64,000 bases of DNA. It comes from Gyrodactylus bullatarudis. Its lineage: Eukaryota; Platyhelminthes; Monogenea; Gyrodactylidea; Gyrodactylidae. The stretch lies in contig SSNU01000120.1 in NCBI GenBank assembly GCA_012064415.1, positions 14,362 through 78,361 on the forward strand. Direction: 5' to 3'. Positions 43,423 through 54,092 of the stretch are shown here, piece after piece. Below the pieces are notes generated by a model that ran no database searches, had not been told where the DNA came from, and saw nothing but the letters and a program-made list of their open reading frames with translations. The translations under genes were made by a program, and so were the position numbers. How positions within the stretch are numbered: position 1 is the first letter of the stretch; each line of letters begins with the position of its first letter.

Positions 43423-44144
43423 TTACACACAATTATAATATGAAGATAGGAATTTATGATTTTTACAAAATTCTCAAATTTTTCTTCAAGAAATCGAATT
43501 TGATTGGAATCTAGATCATAAGGCTCTCTTTCACGATACGGAGAAAAAGAATTTGGAAAAATCAATGTTAAGGAAAATACGGCAAATTTGAAATCTTGAA
43601 GTAGCGCCAAATTCCCATGTTTTTAACTTTGAGTTGAAATTTTTTGCAGATTTCAATGTGAAAGAGTGATCAAAAGTTGATTTTTAATAACAATAAGACA
43701 AAAAAACCGATTATCATCATAAAAATATTGATAAATTCGTCATTTTTCACGGATCTTGAAATATCAAATTTCATCGGCTTTCAAGTAGGGAAAATGATGA
43801 AAAAATCAGAATTTGATTTTGACACGATTATGGGGGGATTCTTAAAACCATATTCAGTATATTTAATATCTTTGACTAACTGTGATCTTAAGAATCAATC
43901 ACTCTCTCACATTGAAATCAAAAAATATTTTCAACTCAATGTTCAAAAAAATGGGAATTTGGCGCTACTTCAAGATTTCAAATTTGCCGTATTTTCCTTA
44001 ACATTGATTTTTCCAAATTCTTTTTCTCCGTATCGTGAAAGAGAGCCTTATGATCTAGATTCCAATCAAATTCGATTTCTTGAAGAAAAATTTGAGAATT
44101 TTGTAAAAATCATAAATTCCTATCTTCATATTAACTAGGTGTAC
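43423..44144. repeat. Full palindromic foldback element, type B
   Basis: About 720 bp with arms 43430-43690 and 43880-44140, nearly perfect complements ('gaagtagcgccaaattccca' and its partner). Termini are 'acacaattataatatgaaga' and 'cttcatattaactaggtgta'. Open frames of up to 153 codons that read through the arms are artefacts of the palindrome. Confidence 0.9.
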
Positions 44145-44462
44145 ATGATTGCCAACCTTGGCGGAAAAATTTCGAGAAATATTCAGGTCTTACTGATTCA
44201 TGTATTTCTGATTTAAAATCTTTATTATAGCTCGCATCACAATTCCGAAAAGACAGAAATGATCTGCAAAAAGTTGTCTATAACAAACTTTTGAGCTACC
44301 TCTTCTGTTTTAGAAGCTTTCCACTATAGTAAACTTTAATTTTTTAGCAAAAGTGAAAAATTCAAATCTCTTTTTGAAGCAATAGCAAAAAGTGCACTCA
44401 TTGATAATGAACAAGTTTTATTGGTGAAAAACAAGCTTATTCCTTAATGTCTTCTTATGATT

Positions 44463-44768
44463 TTAATCATCTTCTAAATTTATGCTTTTAGTTGGCTTTA
44501 AAGTTTTACTTGCATCTTGAGTTTTGCTTTGATTAGTTTTAGTTTTTGGATTTGAACTTTTGCTTTTATTTATTTTAATTTTTGGATTTGTTTTCGTAGT
44601 TGGATTCGAACTTGGATTTGAATTCTTACCTTGAGTTAGATTTGGTCTTTTTTTCTGATATGGATCCTTTGAATTATTCCTCGATTTTAATCTCAAGTTT
44701 TTTACTCCACTCCTGCTCCCAAAATCTGAATCAGATGAGTTATTGGAGCTATCACTCCTGTTCGGCAT
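44463..44768 (-). CDS. 101-aa Ser/Asn/Lys-rich protein
   Basis: An intronless frame: MPNRSDSSNNSSDSDFGSRS, then a basic, Asn-rich middle and a run of NPKTKTN/SKSSNPKT-type short repeats, ending SINLEDD. It starts with the same Ser/Asp cluster style as the 42831 gene 1.5 kb away on the same strand, so the two may be diverged tandem copies. No domain is recognised; likely intrinsically disordered. Confidence 0.5.
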   Translation of the reverse strand: MPNRSDSSNNSSDSDFGSRSGVKNLRLKSRNNSKDPYQKKRPNLTQGKNSNPSSNPTTKTNPKIKINKSKSSNPKTKTNQSKTQDASKTLKPTKSINLEDD

Positions 44769-45329
44769 TACAAGCTCAATTGTATTTAATCATAATATGA
44801 AAATTCGATAGTTTACTAACAAAAATTACGAACATAGGTATCGTTTTTAGAAATTGACAAAATTTTGTCTAGATTTTATTTTGTAAAATATTTTTAGGCA
44901 AGATTTATAATTTTTTATAGATCAGGACTAAAGTCTAAGCAAGATATTGAACTGAAAGAAGCGCAGAACAAATAAAAATTTCGAATAGTTTCATTAAATT
45001 CAATTCGAGGAAGAAAAATAAATTTTTAATCCAAAATAAAAACTGCTCCAATTTTTGAGAAAGTTTTATGAGACAAGATGCATTGAAAGTGAAAAAGCAA
45101 TTATTATTCGAATTTTTGAAAGATGTAAAGGTAGATGGGAAAATCGATTCAATTCAGTTCTTCTCGATATTCTGGCTAGATAAAATACATAAATGGGCCA
45201 TATCCAATCAAAGAAATCATCCAAGCCAACTATTTCGAAACATTTTAGCTTAATTTACCAAGGCTGATATTTTATTTCATTTTTAACAATTTGAATTTAA
45301 TAATTTAAAACTGATTTAAAACTAACCGC
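44769..45329. other. Intergenic with a short shared repeat
   Basis: 45020-45085 ('tttttaatccaaaataaaaa', 'ctgctccaat', 'gttttatgagacaagatg') matches 63110-63165. No supported gene. Confidence 0.5.
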
Positions 45330-47250
45330 ATATAATAATAATATTTATTAAAAAATACATGTGTTATCTATATAAACATTAAATAGATTCTTCAGTTTTG
45401 TGGAAATTTATAAATTATAAAGTTTTTTAAATTCATCATTATCTAGATTTTTCATCTTATGATTAAGTTTTTTAAATATGTTTGTGGCTTTGTTGAAAAT
45501 TGATAGCTTTTTTAGATTGCCATATTCAGGAACATTGGAGCGTAGGTCTTGACGATTGGAGTTAGCCAGGGGTGAGAGTTTGGTTAGGGTAATTGTTTTG
45601 AGTTCTCTTCTTAGCCACAAGGAGTTCTTCGTGGATTTCATTTCAGTTTGGTATGTTGATGACAAAAGGCGCGTAAATCTGTTGCATGCAGTTTGTATTT
45701 TTTTAGACCATTTGTCACATTCAGGGTTCCAGATTGCAGAACAGTATTCAATTACTGGTCTAGCATAAACTTTGAATAAAAGTAGTTTCATGCTGTCGAT
45801 TTTGATGCATTTGTGGATGTGGATGAGCCGGCCAATGAATTTTTTAATAATTTCTTTATAGTGATCAACAAAATCAAGTTTCCATGAATAAGTAATCCCA
45901 AGGTCCTTAATTGTAGTTTTAGGGTGAATTTTATTTTGGTTGATGTAGATATTTAAATCAGTGATCCTTGATTCATTTGGAGTCGAGTAGAATGATTTTT
46001 CTATGTTAGGGGACAATCCAAAGCTCATTAATTTGTTGATGATAGTTGATATTTCTGAATTTATAATATTTGTGTTATAGGTACCATCAAAATCAAAGAC
46101 TATTTTAAAGTCGTCAGCATATTTAAAAATTTTGAATGAGGAAGGTTGAATATCAGCAAATACAATATTGAAAAGTAGAGGTCCAACTCTGGATCCTTGA
46201 GGGACTCCTGATTTGATTATTTGACTATATGATCTTTGGCCATTGCATTCGACAAATTGATTCCTATTGATGAGATAGTTTTCGAGATAGTTTAAAAGTT
46301 TACAGCAGATACCTTGTTTATGACAGGCTTCAAGTATAGTTGGGAAGTAGACTTTATCAAAGGCCTTACTAAGGTCAATGTATACAACAACTATTTTTTT
46401 CTTTTTGCTTTTTAAGCATGAGATGTAGCTTAGAAATTGATAAAGATTAGTTTCACATGATTTACCCCTACAGAAGCCATGTTGATTGGGGTCAATTATG
46501 TTAATGTTTACAGTTTTCCTTATTTGAATAAACAGGAAGGAATCAATGATTCTCATGAGTGTTGACTGTAACGAGATAGGTCTGAATTCATTTGAGTCTT
46601 TTTTAGGAAGAGGAATAACTTTTGTTGCAAGGAAATCTTTTGGAATAAAATTTTCATCAAAGGATTTTTTAAATAGATTATATATGTTATTTAGGAATGT
46701 GCAGTGACCATTGAGCAATATATTTATGCTAATATTGTAGATGTCTCGTCGATTCTTGAATTTAAGTTTTGAAAGCATATTGAAGAATTGAGTATATGAC
46801 ATAAAATTGTAATTAATCTCATCTCCGCAACTTGGGTTGTGTCTAAGATTGTTAGGGTTGAACTGGGGTGATGCATTGAAGACATTGATGAACTTTTCTT
46901 GGATGGTGTCAGGGTTTTCTTTGATACTATGAACGTTTTTATTGGAGAATTTAAAGTATTTGTTCAATTGTTGGTAACCAATTTTGGGTCTTTGTTTAAT
47001 TTCATTCTTTAGGTTCTTCTCAATACGAGCATAAGTCATTGATGTTAGAGATGATATTTGATTTTGTGTGTTGATTAGTAATCTTCTTCCATCAGTAACT
47101 GAACAGCAGTATTTGAGTTTGTTTTCAAGACGATTATTTAGTTTTAATTCAAGATGGTCAATGTTTCTTCTACGCTTTTTAATAGTAGCAATATTATACA
47201 TTCTATTATAGTAATCAATGATGTTGTGTGCAAAGTCTTATATATGTAAG
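45330..47250 (-). mobile_element. 5'-truncated non-LTR retrotransposon
   Basis: An intact RT ORF, a roughly 80-nt 3' region, and a terminus of AATAAATATTATTATTAT-type simple repeat. There is no endonuclease region before the ORF, so the copy was truncated on insertion at about 47250. Confidence 0.82.
45408..47201 (-). CDS. Non-LTR retrotransposon reverse transcriptase, open
   Basis: A 597-aa open frame. RT motifs in order: FRPISLQSTLMRIIDSF (about 206-222), DPNQHGFCRGKSCETN (237-252), IDLSKAFD (275-282, first catalytic Asp), SGVPQGSRVGPLLFNIVFAD (331-350), YADD (361-364, catalytic Asp pair) and a thumb with LGITYSWKLDF. The C-terminal domain (YARPVIEYCSAIWNPE...) is typical of CR1/Jockey-type elements. 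Reverse transcription is therefore chemically possible. Without an endonuclease and 5' end, the copy itself should not transpose. It is the least decayed of three related copies. Confidence 0.93.
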   Translation of the reverse strand: MYNIATIKKRRRNIDHLELKLNNRLENKLKYCCSVTDGRRLLINTQNQISSLTSMTYARIEKNLKNEIKQRPKIGYQQLNKYFKFSNKNVHSIKENPDTIQEKFINVFNASPQFNPNNLRHNPSCGDEINYNFMSYTQFFNMLSKLKFKNRRDIYNISINILLNGHCTFLNNIYNLFKKSFDENFIPKDFLATKVIPLPKKDSNEFRPISLQSTLMRIIDSFLFIQIRKTVNINIIDPNQHGFCRGKSCETNLYQFLSYISCLKSKKKKIVVVYIDLSKAFDKVYFPTILEACHKQGICCKLLNYLENYLINRNQFVECNGQRSYSQIIKSGVPQGSRVGPLLFNIVFADIQPSSFKIFKYADDFKIVFDFDGTYNTNIINSEISTIINKLMSFGLSPNIEKSFYSTPNESRITDLNIYINQNKIHPKTTIKDLGITYSWKLDFVDHYKEIIKKFIGRLIHIHKCIKIDSMKLLLFKVYARPVIEYCSAIWNPECDKWSKKIQTACNRFTRLLSSTYQTEMKSTKNSLWLRRELKTITLTKLSPLANSNRQDLRSNVPEYGNLKKLSIFNKATNIFKKLNHKMKNLDNDEFKKLYNL

Positions 47251-49710
47251 TAATTTTGGTAAATTTTGACGGACCTAACTTTTGCTGGGAAATGGACTTA
47301 GCTACTAAAACTTGGATTTTTCTGATAGAATGTGAGTTCCAATTTATCAATATGCGCTGCTTTTATTATTTTTGGTTCTATTTTTCTATTATTTTTAAAT
47401 TTCATACATATCTATTGAACACCCAAGTACTTTACCTCGAATTAATTTATTGAAAGAAATATAATGATTAATTAAATAATGTAACCAATTTTTTCTCGCG
47501 TATATTTATAATTAATAAAAAGACTTGTCCCAAAAAGGATATTTTTTTCTTATATCACTAAATATTAGACCGGTTACCTATTTTTTTAAACGGTGAAAAT
47601 TAAATTATCAAATTCATTTCTTAACTAAACGGGAAGCGTAGATTAAGAATTTCTAGGTCTAAGTAAGTCTACCATGTTCATTGTAGCTTTTAGCACTTTG
47701 ACTCTAACTAATCGTATCCGTACTTATAAGTAAGGTTATGGAAAACAAAAATATATAATTATACTTCAAATCAACTAAACGAGGATTTTAGAAATTCTAA
47801 AATTTAATTTAAAACCCAAAAAAGTTATTCAATTAGAATTAAGCTTCTACTTTCCCGGCCCTTAATACGTATTCTCATGTATTCTTTTTTAATTTCATAA
47901 TTTTTTTACGCTCTCCTGCTTTGCATGTATCTTAAAGATTAAATTAAATTTTTATTATGAAGATGACAAAATTTTTCTCAATTTTAACTTGTTGCTTCAA
48001 TATTCTACTAAATGATTATCAAGATGGTCACAGATTTTAATTTTATTTTACGATCATTAAATATTTAGGCAGGATTTGACCAGCAGTTTTCATAGTGTTT
48101 AAGCTATTATTCTTAAAAATACACATACATTTTATATACAAATATTTTGAAAATTTATTGGATAATTTCAAAATTTCCCGAATTTAAATAAGCTAGAATG
48201 CTTTTCTTCAGATTTTGTTGTTGTATGACATAATTGCATTCAGAGTTTATAATATGCATAGGGAGTTTTCCATTTAGCCTATTCATGAGTAAAATCATGT
48301 AATAATTACCATAAAACTCTCAAAAGCTAGAAAAGAACCATTCTGGAAAAAAAACAATCGAGTTTTCTCAATTTACGTAATCCATTTAGTATGAAAGTGA
48401 ATTTGAATTTTTTCGGAATTCTGGAGGGACTAACTCTACTTAATATATTCAGTTAGTTTTTACAACTAAAGCTGTTCTGGAAATAGTCTTTGCCTTAGAT
48501 TTGATGCTGTCGTTAAAAATATAATTTTCTTAGCTATTTTTTTATTGCGAACCAAAAAAATGATATCTTAGAGAGAGGGATAGATAAAGATCAATTTGGG
48601 ACGAAAAAATAATTTTTTCAGATCAAGATCAGATCTCAGATCCTGGATCAAAAACAGTGTTGAAATAATATTTTAGAATAAATTCATCACAAAAAGTTAG
48701 AGATTTCTAACCTAAAAAATCAGAATTTTTGAGGAAATTTGACCCTTACTCGTGTGATCGACCCAGAAAATCCGATCAGATCAAGAAGAAAAAAAATTTT
48801 TTTCAACCCTGACTTGATGATCGAAGATCATTTTGGATTCTGCCCTCGAAAAAACCAGTAAAGTGAAATTTTTTTTCTTAAATCAGGTTTACTTTCAAGT
48901 ATTTTGATTTTATTTCAGAAATAAATTTTTTCTTTTCATTAGTTTTCATTTTCATTTCATTCGTTTCCAAAAATTCGTTTAAAAATTGAATTTCGATGGT
49001 ATTTTTATCATTTAAAAAATAAATAATGAAAGGCATACTTATGAGTAAATATACAAATTAATGAAAATTGATTTTAATCAAAAATAAGAATTCATTTTTG
49101 TCTATAGACCACTTCGAAATTTAAAATTGAAAGAAATTCAATATTAGGCCGTTTAAATTCCAGTTTTCTATCTTAATTTTCACTAGAGAGTTTCAACAAA
49201 ATTTAACCATTAAGGGAATTAAGTTTTCAATAGAATTCAGATCAGGGTTTTAGTCTGATAGCTTTTATGAGTTGTGAGCCTGCTGTTTCTAAACAAGCTT
49301 ATTATTATTATTGAATAAAAAAAAATTAGTATTCAATAAAAAGAGTTCGAATAAGTAAAAATTACATTTATAATTATTCGATTGTTTAGTGCAGACATCA
49401 AACAGTTAGATTCTAGCTAAAGAAAAGAACTAGCATACTCATTATGATCGTTTCACCAAGTGTTTTTACGATAGAAATACAATAAAAGCCTGAAATTAAA
49501 CCTATTTTTAGACACATTGTAAACCGATCCTTCTGAAAAATACATGAATGTCACATTCCCTGAAGAATCCCTAATTAGACCCAATTCATCATAAGAACAG
49601 AAGGCGAAATAAGAAGGAAGAAAAATAAAATTTACTATAAACAATTATGAAATGCACAAAAATATCAAAAAAGGCTTTCAGAATAAAATTAGAAAAATGG
49701 AAATCAATGT
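47251..49710. other. Intergenic, AT-rich, with an integrase-element 3' end
   Basis: 48478-48650 ('gccttagatttgatgctg', 'ttattgcgaaccaaa', 'gggatagataaagatcaatt') is a second, plus-strand copy of the region after the integrase fragment at 10255-10435. The rest shows no supported gene. A 63-codon minus frame at 49453-49644 has no recognisable family. Confidence 0.5.
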
Positions 49711-50088
49711 CTATGCCTTCCTCTTACGTTTGCGAATGAGTTTCTTTCTAGCCCCAGCATTTACAACAACATCGTATTGGATAAATCCTTTTGACTCACT
49801 GGGTCTTTTTGCTTCTTCATTTTGATCATCTGCTGATTCTTTCTCTGACTCGGATTCCTCTCCAGATGTCTGAGAAGAGGCATCTTCGTCATCGGCATCA
49901 TCATCTTCCTCCTCCTCTCCAGAGTTGAATTCATCCTCGTTTGGCTTATTCTGGCTTTCATCTCTCGACATTTTCTCCTCTTCTTTTGATAAGGATTCCG
50001 CTTTTTGGAAGATGACTGATGATGGTACCTCGCTCACAGATACAACACGTACAGGGGGAGGGTTTTCCTCGTCGTCTTCGCTCACCAT
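49711..50088 (-). CDS. 125-aa acidic protein with basic C-terminus
   Basis: A single exon starting MVSEDDEENPPPVRVVSVSE. The middle is a Glu/Asp/Ser tract (residues about 52-95, GEEEEDDDADDEDASS...), then a conserved-looking GFIQYDVVVNAGARKKL and a basic end, IRKRKRKA, that could be a nuclear localisation signal. The mixed, non-repetitive N-terminal 40 residues and the hydrophobic segment near the C-terminus make it look more like a normal gene than the Ser-run genes. Family not recognised. Acidic-then-basic layout is common in nuclear proteins. Confidence 0.62.
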   Translation of the reverse strand: MVSEDDEENPPPVRVVSVSEVPSSVIFQKAESLSKEEEKMSRDESQNKPNEDEFNSGEEEEDDDADDEDASSQTSGEESESEKESADDQNEEAKRPSESKGFIQYDVVVNAGARKKLIRKRKRKA

Positions 50089-51091
50089 TTTAAAGTTCTC
50101 TTTTCAATTTCAATCACTACTCAAAGTAGGTTATTCCAATTAAATGCACGAGAGGGTTACTAAAATGATGTAATAATTATTGACTTTTTCAAATGATTAA
50201 AATACCTATAGTGAAACATATTTTTCAGACAAGCAATCAAAAATACTGTTTGGTAACGTTTAAGTTGATACACTTTTGAACATGCCTATCAAAAATTACA
50301 AAATTGATCCAAATTTCACTAGATTATTAAGGTATATCAGTGAAAATTCTGAATAAAAAAATATTTTTAAGAAAAATATGGTAATTTTTCCAATTTTGAT
50401 ATAAAGCAAAATTCCCATTTTTTGAAATTTCAAAATCCCTCGAAATAGGATGTATCTGTGCAAGATTTATTGGCGATATTACTACTTTCACACTTTTAAA
50501 TGTTGAGCTTAAAGTTCAAAATATGAGAATTTATCGCCAAAGGCGTGGAACACGGACGACAAAAATTATTCAGGGTCTATTATCAGCAAAAATATTTTTG
50601 TTGATGAGCTCAGACTAAATTAGTCGTTTGTGGTCAATTTTTTAAAAAATGATTTAAATGGAAAAATGAATTTTATCTGATATACGTTTGTTCTACATCA
50701 CGCTCTAATTTCTATGGACAGGGTGATCATTAAGTTTTTGCAACTGACTGTTTTTAGAGTTTCCTCAAGATTTTTTGCATGTCCCGATAGTAGTTCAATT
50801 TTTAGCACACATGGATCTAAGACAAGGAAAGTTGTCTTGAAAACAAGACCTTAAAGTTTAATGCTTGAACCTCTTATTTCCTTCCTAATATGAGCACACT
50901 AGGTTTAACATACATGTCATTTCTTAATAGTTAATCATATTTTTACATTTTCATGAAACTACTTTAAAGTAAATATACAATAATATTTAACTTAAAAATG
51001 ATAAAATTATGTAAAGAATATGATTGGCCAACAAATTAATAATGTATTTATGACATTTTACTAAGCGATTGTCCAGAAATTAATCTGAATC
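50089..51091. other. Intergenic between divergent genes
   Basis: The shared 5' region of the acidic gene (minus) and the P2X gene (plus). A weak foldback trace at 50380-50470 ('aaaattcccattttttg') is the only repeat. No clear TATA box. Confidence 0.4.
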
Positions 51092-52537
51092 ATGGCTGCA
51101 TCAGCTGCCACCATGTCACTACTAAAGGAAACTAGTGCGGGGCGGACAATTTCAGAATATGAAACTCTCAAAGTTGTCAGAATACCAAACAAAAAGATTG
51201 GAATTTTCTTTCGACTCTTTCAATTTGGCGTCATTGTCTATGTTGTTGGCTGGGTCATGATAAGGGAGAAAGGTTATCAATTAGCTGATAAGGCCATTAG
51301 TGGAGTTACAGCCAAAGTTAAAGGAGTTGCCTTTGCAAACTCCAGCATTCATGAGATTGGTGAAAATGTCTGGGACCCAGCTGACTTTGTCATCCCTCCA
51401 CAACAAAGGGATGCTGTTTTTATCATGACAAATTTGATTATCACACCAGGTCAGACGTTGCGCAGATGTGGCGAAAGCCATGATGTCTTTTCAGCCAAAT
51501 GTAAAAATGATTCCGACTGCACGCCGAATGAAATTGTCATGGTCGGAAGTGGAGTTAAGACTGGCAAGTGTGTCGACTCAAAGATACCCGGTAAGAAGAT
51601 TTGTGAGATATTCGGCTGGTGTCCAACAGAGTACGATGTTAAGGCTGACAAATTCCTACTCCAGTCAGCGCCCAACTTTACAATAATGCTAAAGAATACA
51701 ATAGAATTTCCCCTATACAAGGTTAAGAGGAGAAATATACTCAAATGGATGAACAAGAGGTTCCTGAAGAAATGCCTCTATGATCCAAACGATGAACTGG
51801 GCAAATACTGCCCAATATTTCGTGTGGATGACATCCTGGGCTATGCCAAGGCAGAGAAGAAGAATCTCTATGAGTCTGGTGGTCTAGTTTCCATACACAT
51901 TGAATGGAACTGTGACCTGGATTTTGATCAGGACCAATGCCTGCCAAAGTACACGTTTAGACATCTGGATGATTTTGACTCAAAAGTGGGCCATGGTTGG
52001 AATTTCAGGTTCAGCCAGCATTATGTCCTGAATGAAACTAAATTCCGTAACTTGATTAAAGCCTATGGTATCCAATTCTTCATAACTGTGTACGGGAAAG
52101 GCGGAAAATTCGATTTTCTTACATTTTCTATGAATCTTGGCTCTGGCCTAGCCCTGTTTGGGTTTGCTAAGCAGATTTGTGACTTTATTGTCTCGTCTGT
52201 CTCCCGGGACCGGGATCTATATCGGAGGGCTAGAATTGAATATATTAGTGAGCTGGAAGATAATCCCAACGAGACAAAGGATAGCCTTGAAAGTGGAAAG
52301 CTCACTGAATCCCTCGAGAGTAGGAATTCGTCAGTGAAAAATTCGGAAAACTACTTTTCTCTGAAAAGACCAAGTGTTTATCGTAATAGAAAGGTATCAA
52401 AGTTCGCCGAGTTTATGGATATTTATTCGGAAAACTCCATTGAAAGTGCTTCAACTCTGAGAGAATTCCTCAAAGCCAAAGGTCAAGAAAAATTGAAACG
52501 TTTTTCCATTAGTCGGGGACTATTTTTACTCAAATAA
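51092..52537 (+). CDS. P2X purinoceptor (ATP-gated cation channel), intronless
   Basis: 481 aa. P2X subunits form trimeric plasma-membrane cation channels opened by extracellular ATP. Visible features: N-terminal T25-L-K27 (the conserved TxK/R site); TM1 about 37-57; ATP-site residues K75, K77, T197 (in NFT), N304-F305-R306 and K323; ten ectodomain cysteines (126, 137, 143, 160, 171, 177, 228, 240, 274, 283) in the P2X spacing; CPIFRVDDIL, KYTFRHLDD and IKAYGIQF motifs; the GSGLALFG motif in TM2 (about 343-367); and a 114-aa cytosolic tail. The usual YxxxK trafficking motif after TM2 is YRRAR here (Lys to Arg). The coding sequence has no introns, unlike vertebrate P2X genes. AATAAA overlaps the stop codon (52534-52539). 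Confidence 0.97.
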   Translation: MAASAATMSLLKETSAGRTISEYETLKVVRIPNKKIGIFFRLFQFGVIVYVVGWVMIREKGYQLADKAISGVTAKVKGVAFANSSIHEIGENVWDPADFVIPPQQRDAVFIMTNLIITPGQTLRRCGESHDVFSAKCKNDSDCTPNEIVMVGSGVKTGKCVDSKIPGKKICEIFGWCPTEYDVKADKFLLQSAPNFTIMLKNTIEFPLYKVKRRNILKWMNKRFLKKCLYDPNDELGKYCPIFRVDDILGYAKAEKKNLYESGGLVSIHIEWNCDLDFDQDQCLPKYTFRHLDDFDSKVGHGWNFRFSQHYVLNETKFRNLIKAYGIQFFITVYGKGGKFDFLTFSMNLGSGLALFGFAKQICDFIVSSVSRDRDLYRRARIEYISELEDNPNETKDSLESGKLTESLESRNSSVKNSENYFSLKRPSVYRNRKVSKFAEFMDIYSENSIESASTLREFLKAKGQEKLKRFSISRGLFLLK

Positions 52538-52539
52538 AT
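52534..52539 (+). terminator. Poly(A) signal overlapping the P2X stop codon
   Basis: AATAAA includes the TAA stop of the P2X gene, implying a 3' untranslated region of only a few tens of bases. Confidence 0.6.
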
Positions 52540-52654
52540 TTATTTACTAACCGAACAGGTGTTTTTATTAATTTGCCCCGTATGATGAAAGACTCCTCTC
52601 CATGAGTTTCTCGTATAAACGGCCTCAAGGCCAACTGCTTTAATTTAGATTTTA

Positions 52655-52795
52655 TTGATTATAACGTTGTTCGCTACCTAACATTGTTTTCTTTTGGCTT
52701 GTATTGGTCTATCTGTGAAGAAAGAGAAGGAAAAGTCAGAAGATAACATAGTCAGCAAAAAACGTTATAGTTAATCTATGCCGAACATCTCCCTA
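52655..52795. mobile_element. MITE family E, short copy
   Basis: Ends 'attataacgttgttcgct' and 'aaaaaacgttatagttaatc' are inverted. The right flank 'tatgccgaacat' mirrors 60385-60398. The interior is a shortened version of the 60.4-kb copy. Confidence 0.7.
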
Positions 52796-53534
52796 ATCAA
52801 AATTTGACTATCTTTTAGGATAGACTCAAAGATGAGAAAAATTCTAAAAATAAAATCATCTTTTTCATTCACCTCAGCTATTTTTAATGAGTTTAGATAA
52901 AAAATATCACATTTGTGTGAAATTAGGTATCCTCACATGCCATTAGTACTGGTGGTGAAAAGATAAAAACAAATTGAATTCAAAATATATTCAGATAAAA
53001 TATAACATTTAAGTTATTTATGTGTATAAATTCAGGGATTTTCGATAGATACATCAGTTTTTGAACCTCAAGTCTAATACATGAGCAAAATTATACTTTA
53101 TGCATATGAACTCGTTACTACTTATGAGTATTTATACAAATTATAAGAAATTAACTTTACTGTTTTCAAAATAAATATTATCAGTATTGTTCAGTTTGTA
53201 AGATAACCTATTCTATTCACAAATTGTTATTCGTGACACATATTCCTTCTTGAAGGATTTGTGCTCATCCCAAACAATAATGAACCCAGGAATTATTCTG
53301 TCTTCAATGACTCTTACTCCTGAGCTTTTACATTATATAATTATTTTAACACTTCATACTGTACAGATCAATGTCTTCATTTAATTATAGTATTCTATTT
53401 CTATTTGTACAAGCAGATTTTCGTCATAATTTGTATCTACATATATTTCAATTTAATACAAGATTTTTGTCTAACAAAAAGAAGGATGTACATGTCCTTC
53501 ATGTTCACTCAAAGGTATTTCGACATAAAGCTAA
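52796..53534. other. Intergenic, AT-rich
   Basis: No supported gene or repeat. Confidence 0.4.
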
Positions 53535-54092
53535 TTGATATGAAGTTGGGAAACTATTGTTTTTACAGAAATCTCGATATTTCCATCAAGAATTCGAATT
53601 TTCTAAAGATTTTTTGGAGTCCTACTCATGTTACCAGTTGAAGAAAAAAATTCTAAAAAAATTAATTTTATGAAAAAGATGGCCATTTTTCAAATTACGA
53701 TTTGGCGCCAAAATATTTATTGATTTGAAAGTTGGAGGTTGATCAAAAGGGGGTTTTCATGATCAAGATTAGACAAGAAAATCAATTCACCTGAATCTTA
53801 TCTGATACATTGCCTTATTATTGTTTGGGAGCTGAATTTCAATTTTTTGATCATTTTCACTACTTGAAAATAAATGCAATTTCGATAATTCAAAATCTCT
53901 CGAAAATAGGTAAACTATCGGTAACTTGACGGTGCTAGTCAGCTTTCTTGTCTAATCTTGATCCTGAAAAACCCCTTTTGATCAACCTCCAACTTTCAAA
54001 TCAATAAAAAATTTTCGGTTTAAAGTTCGAAAAATGGGATTTTGGCGCCAAATCGAATTTTGAAAATCGCCATTTTTTCCATTGAAAAAAAA

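Noticed and set aside
43329..44138. 153-codon and 93-codon frames
   Set aside because: Same reason: they lie in the two complementary arms of the 43.4-44.1 kb foldback element.
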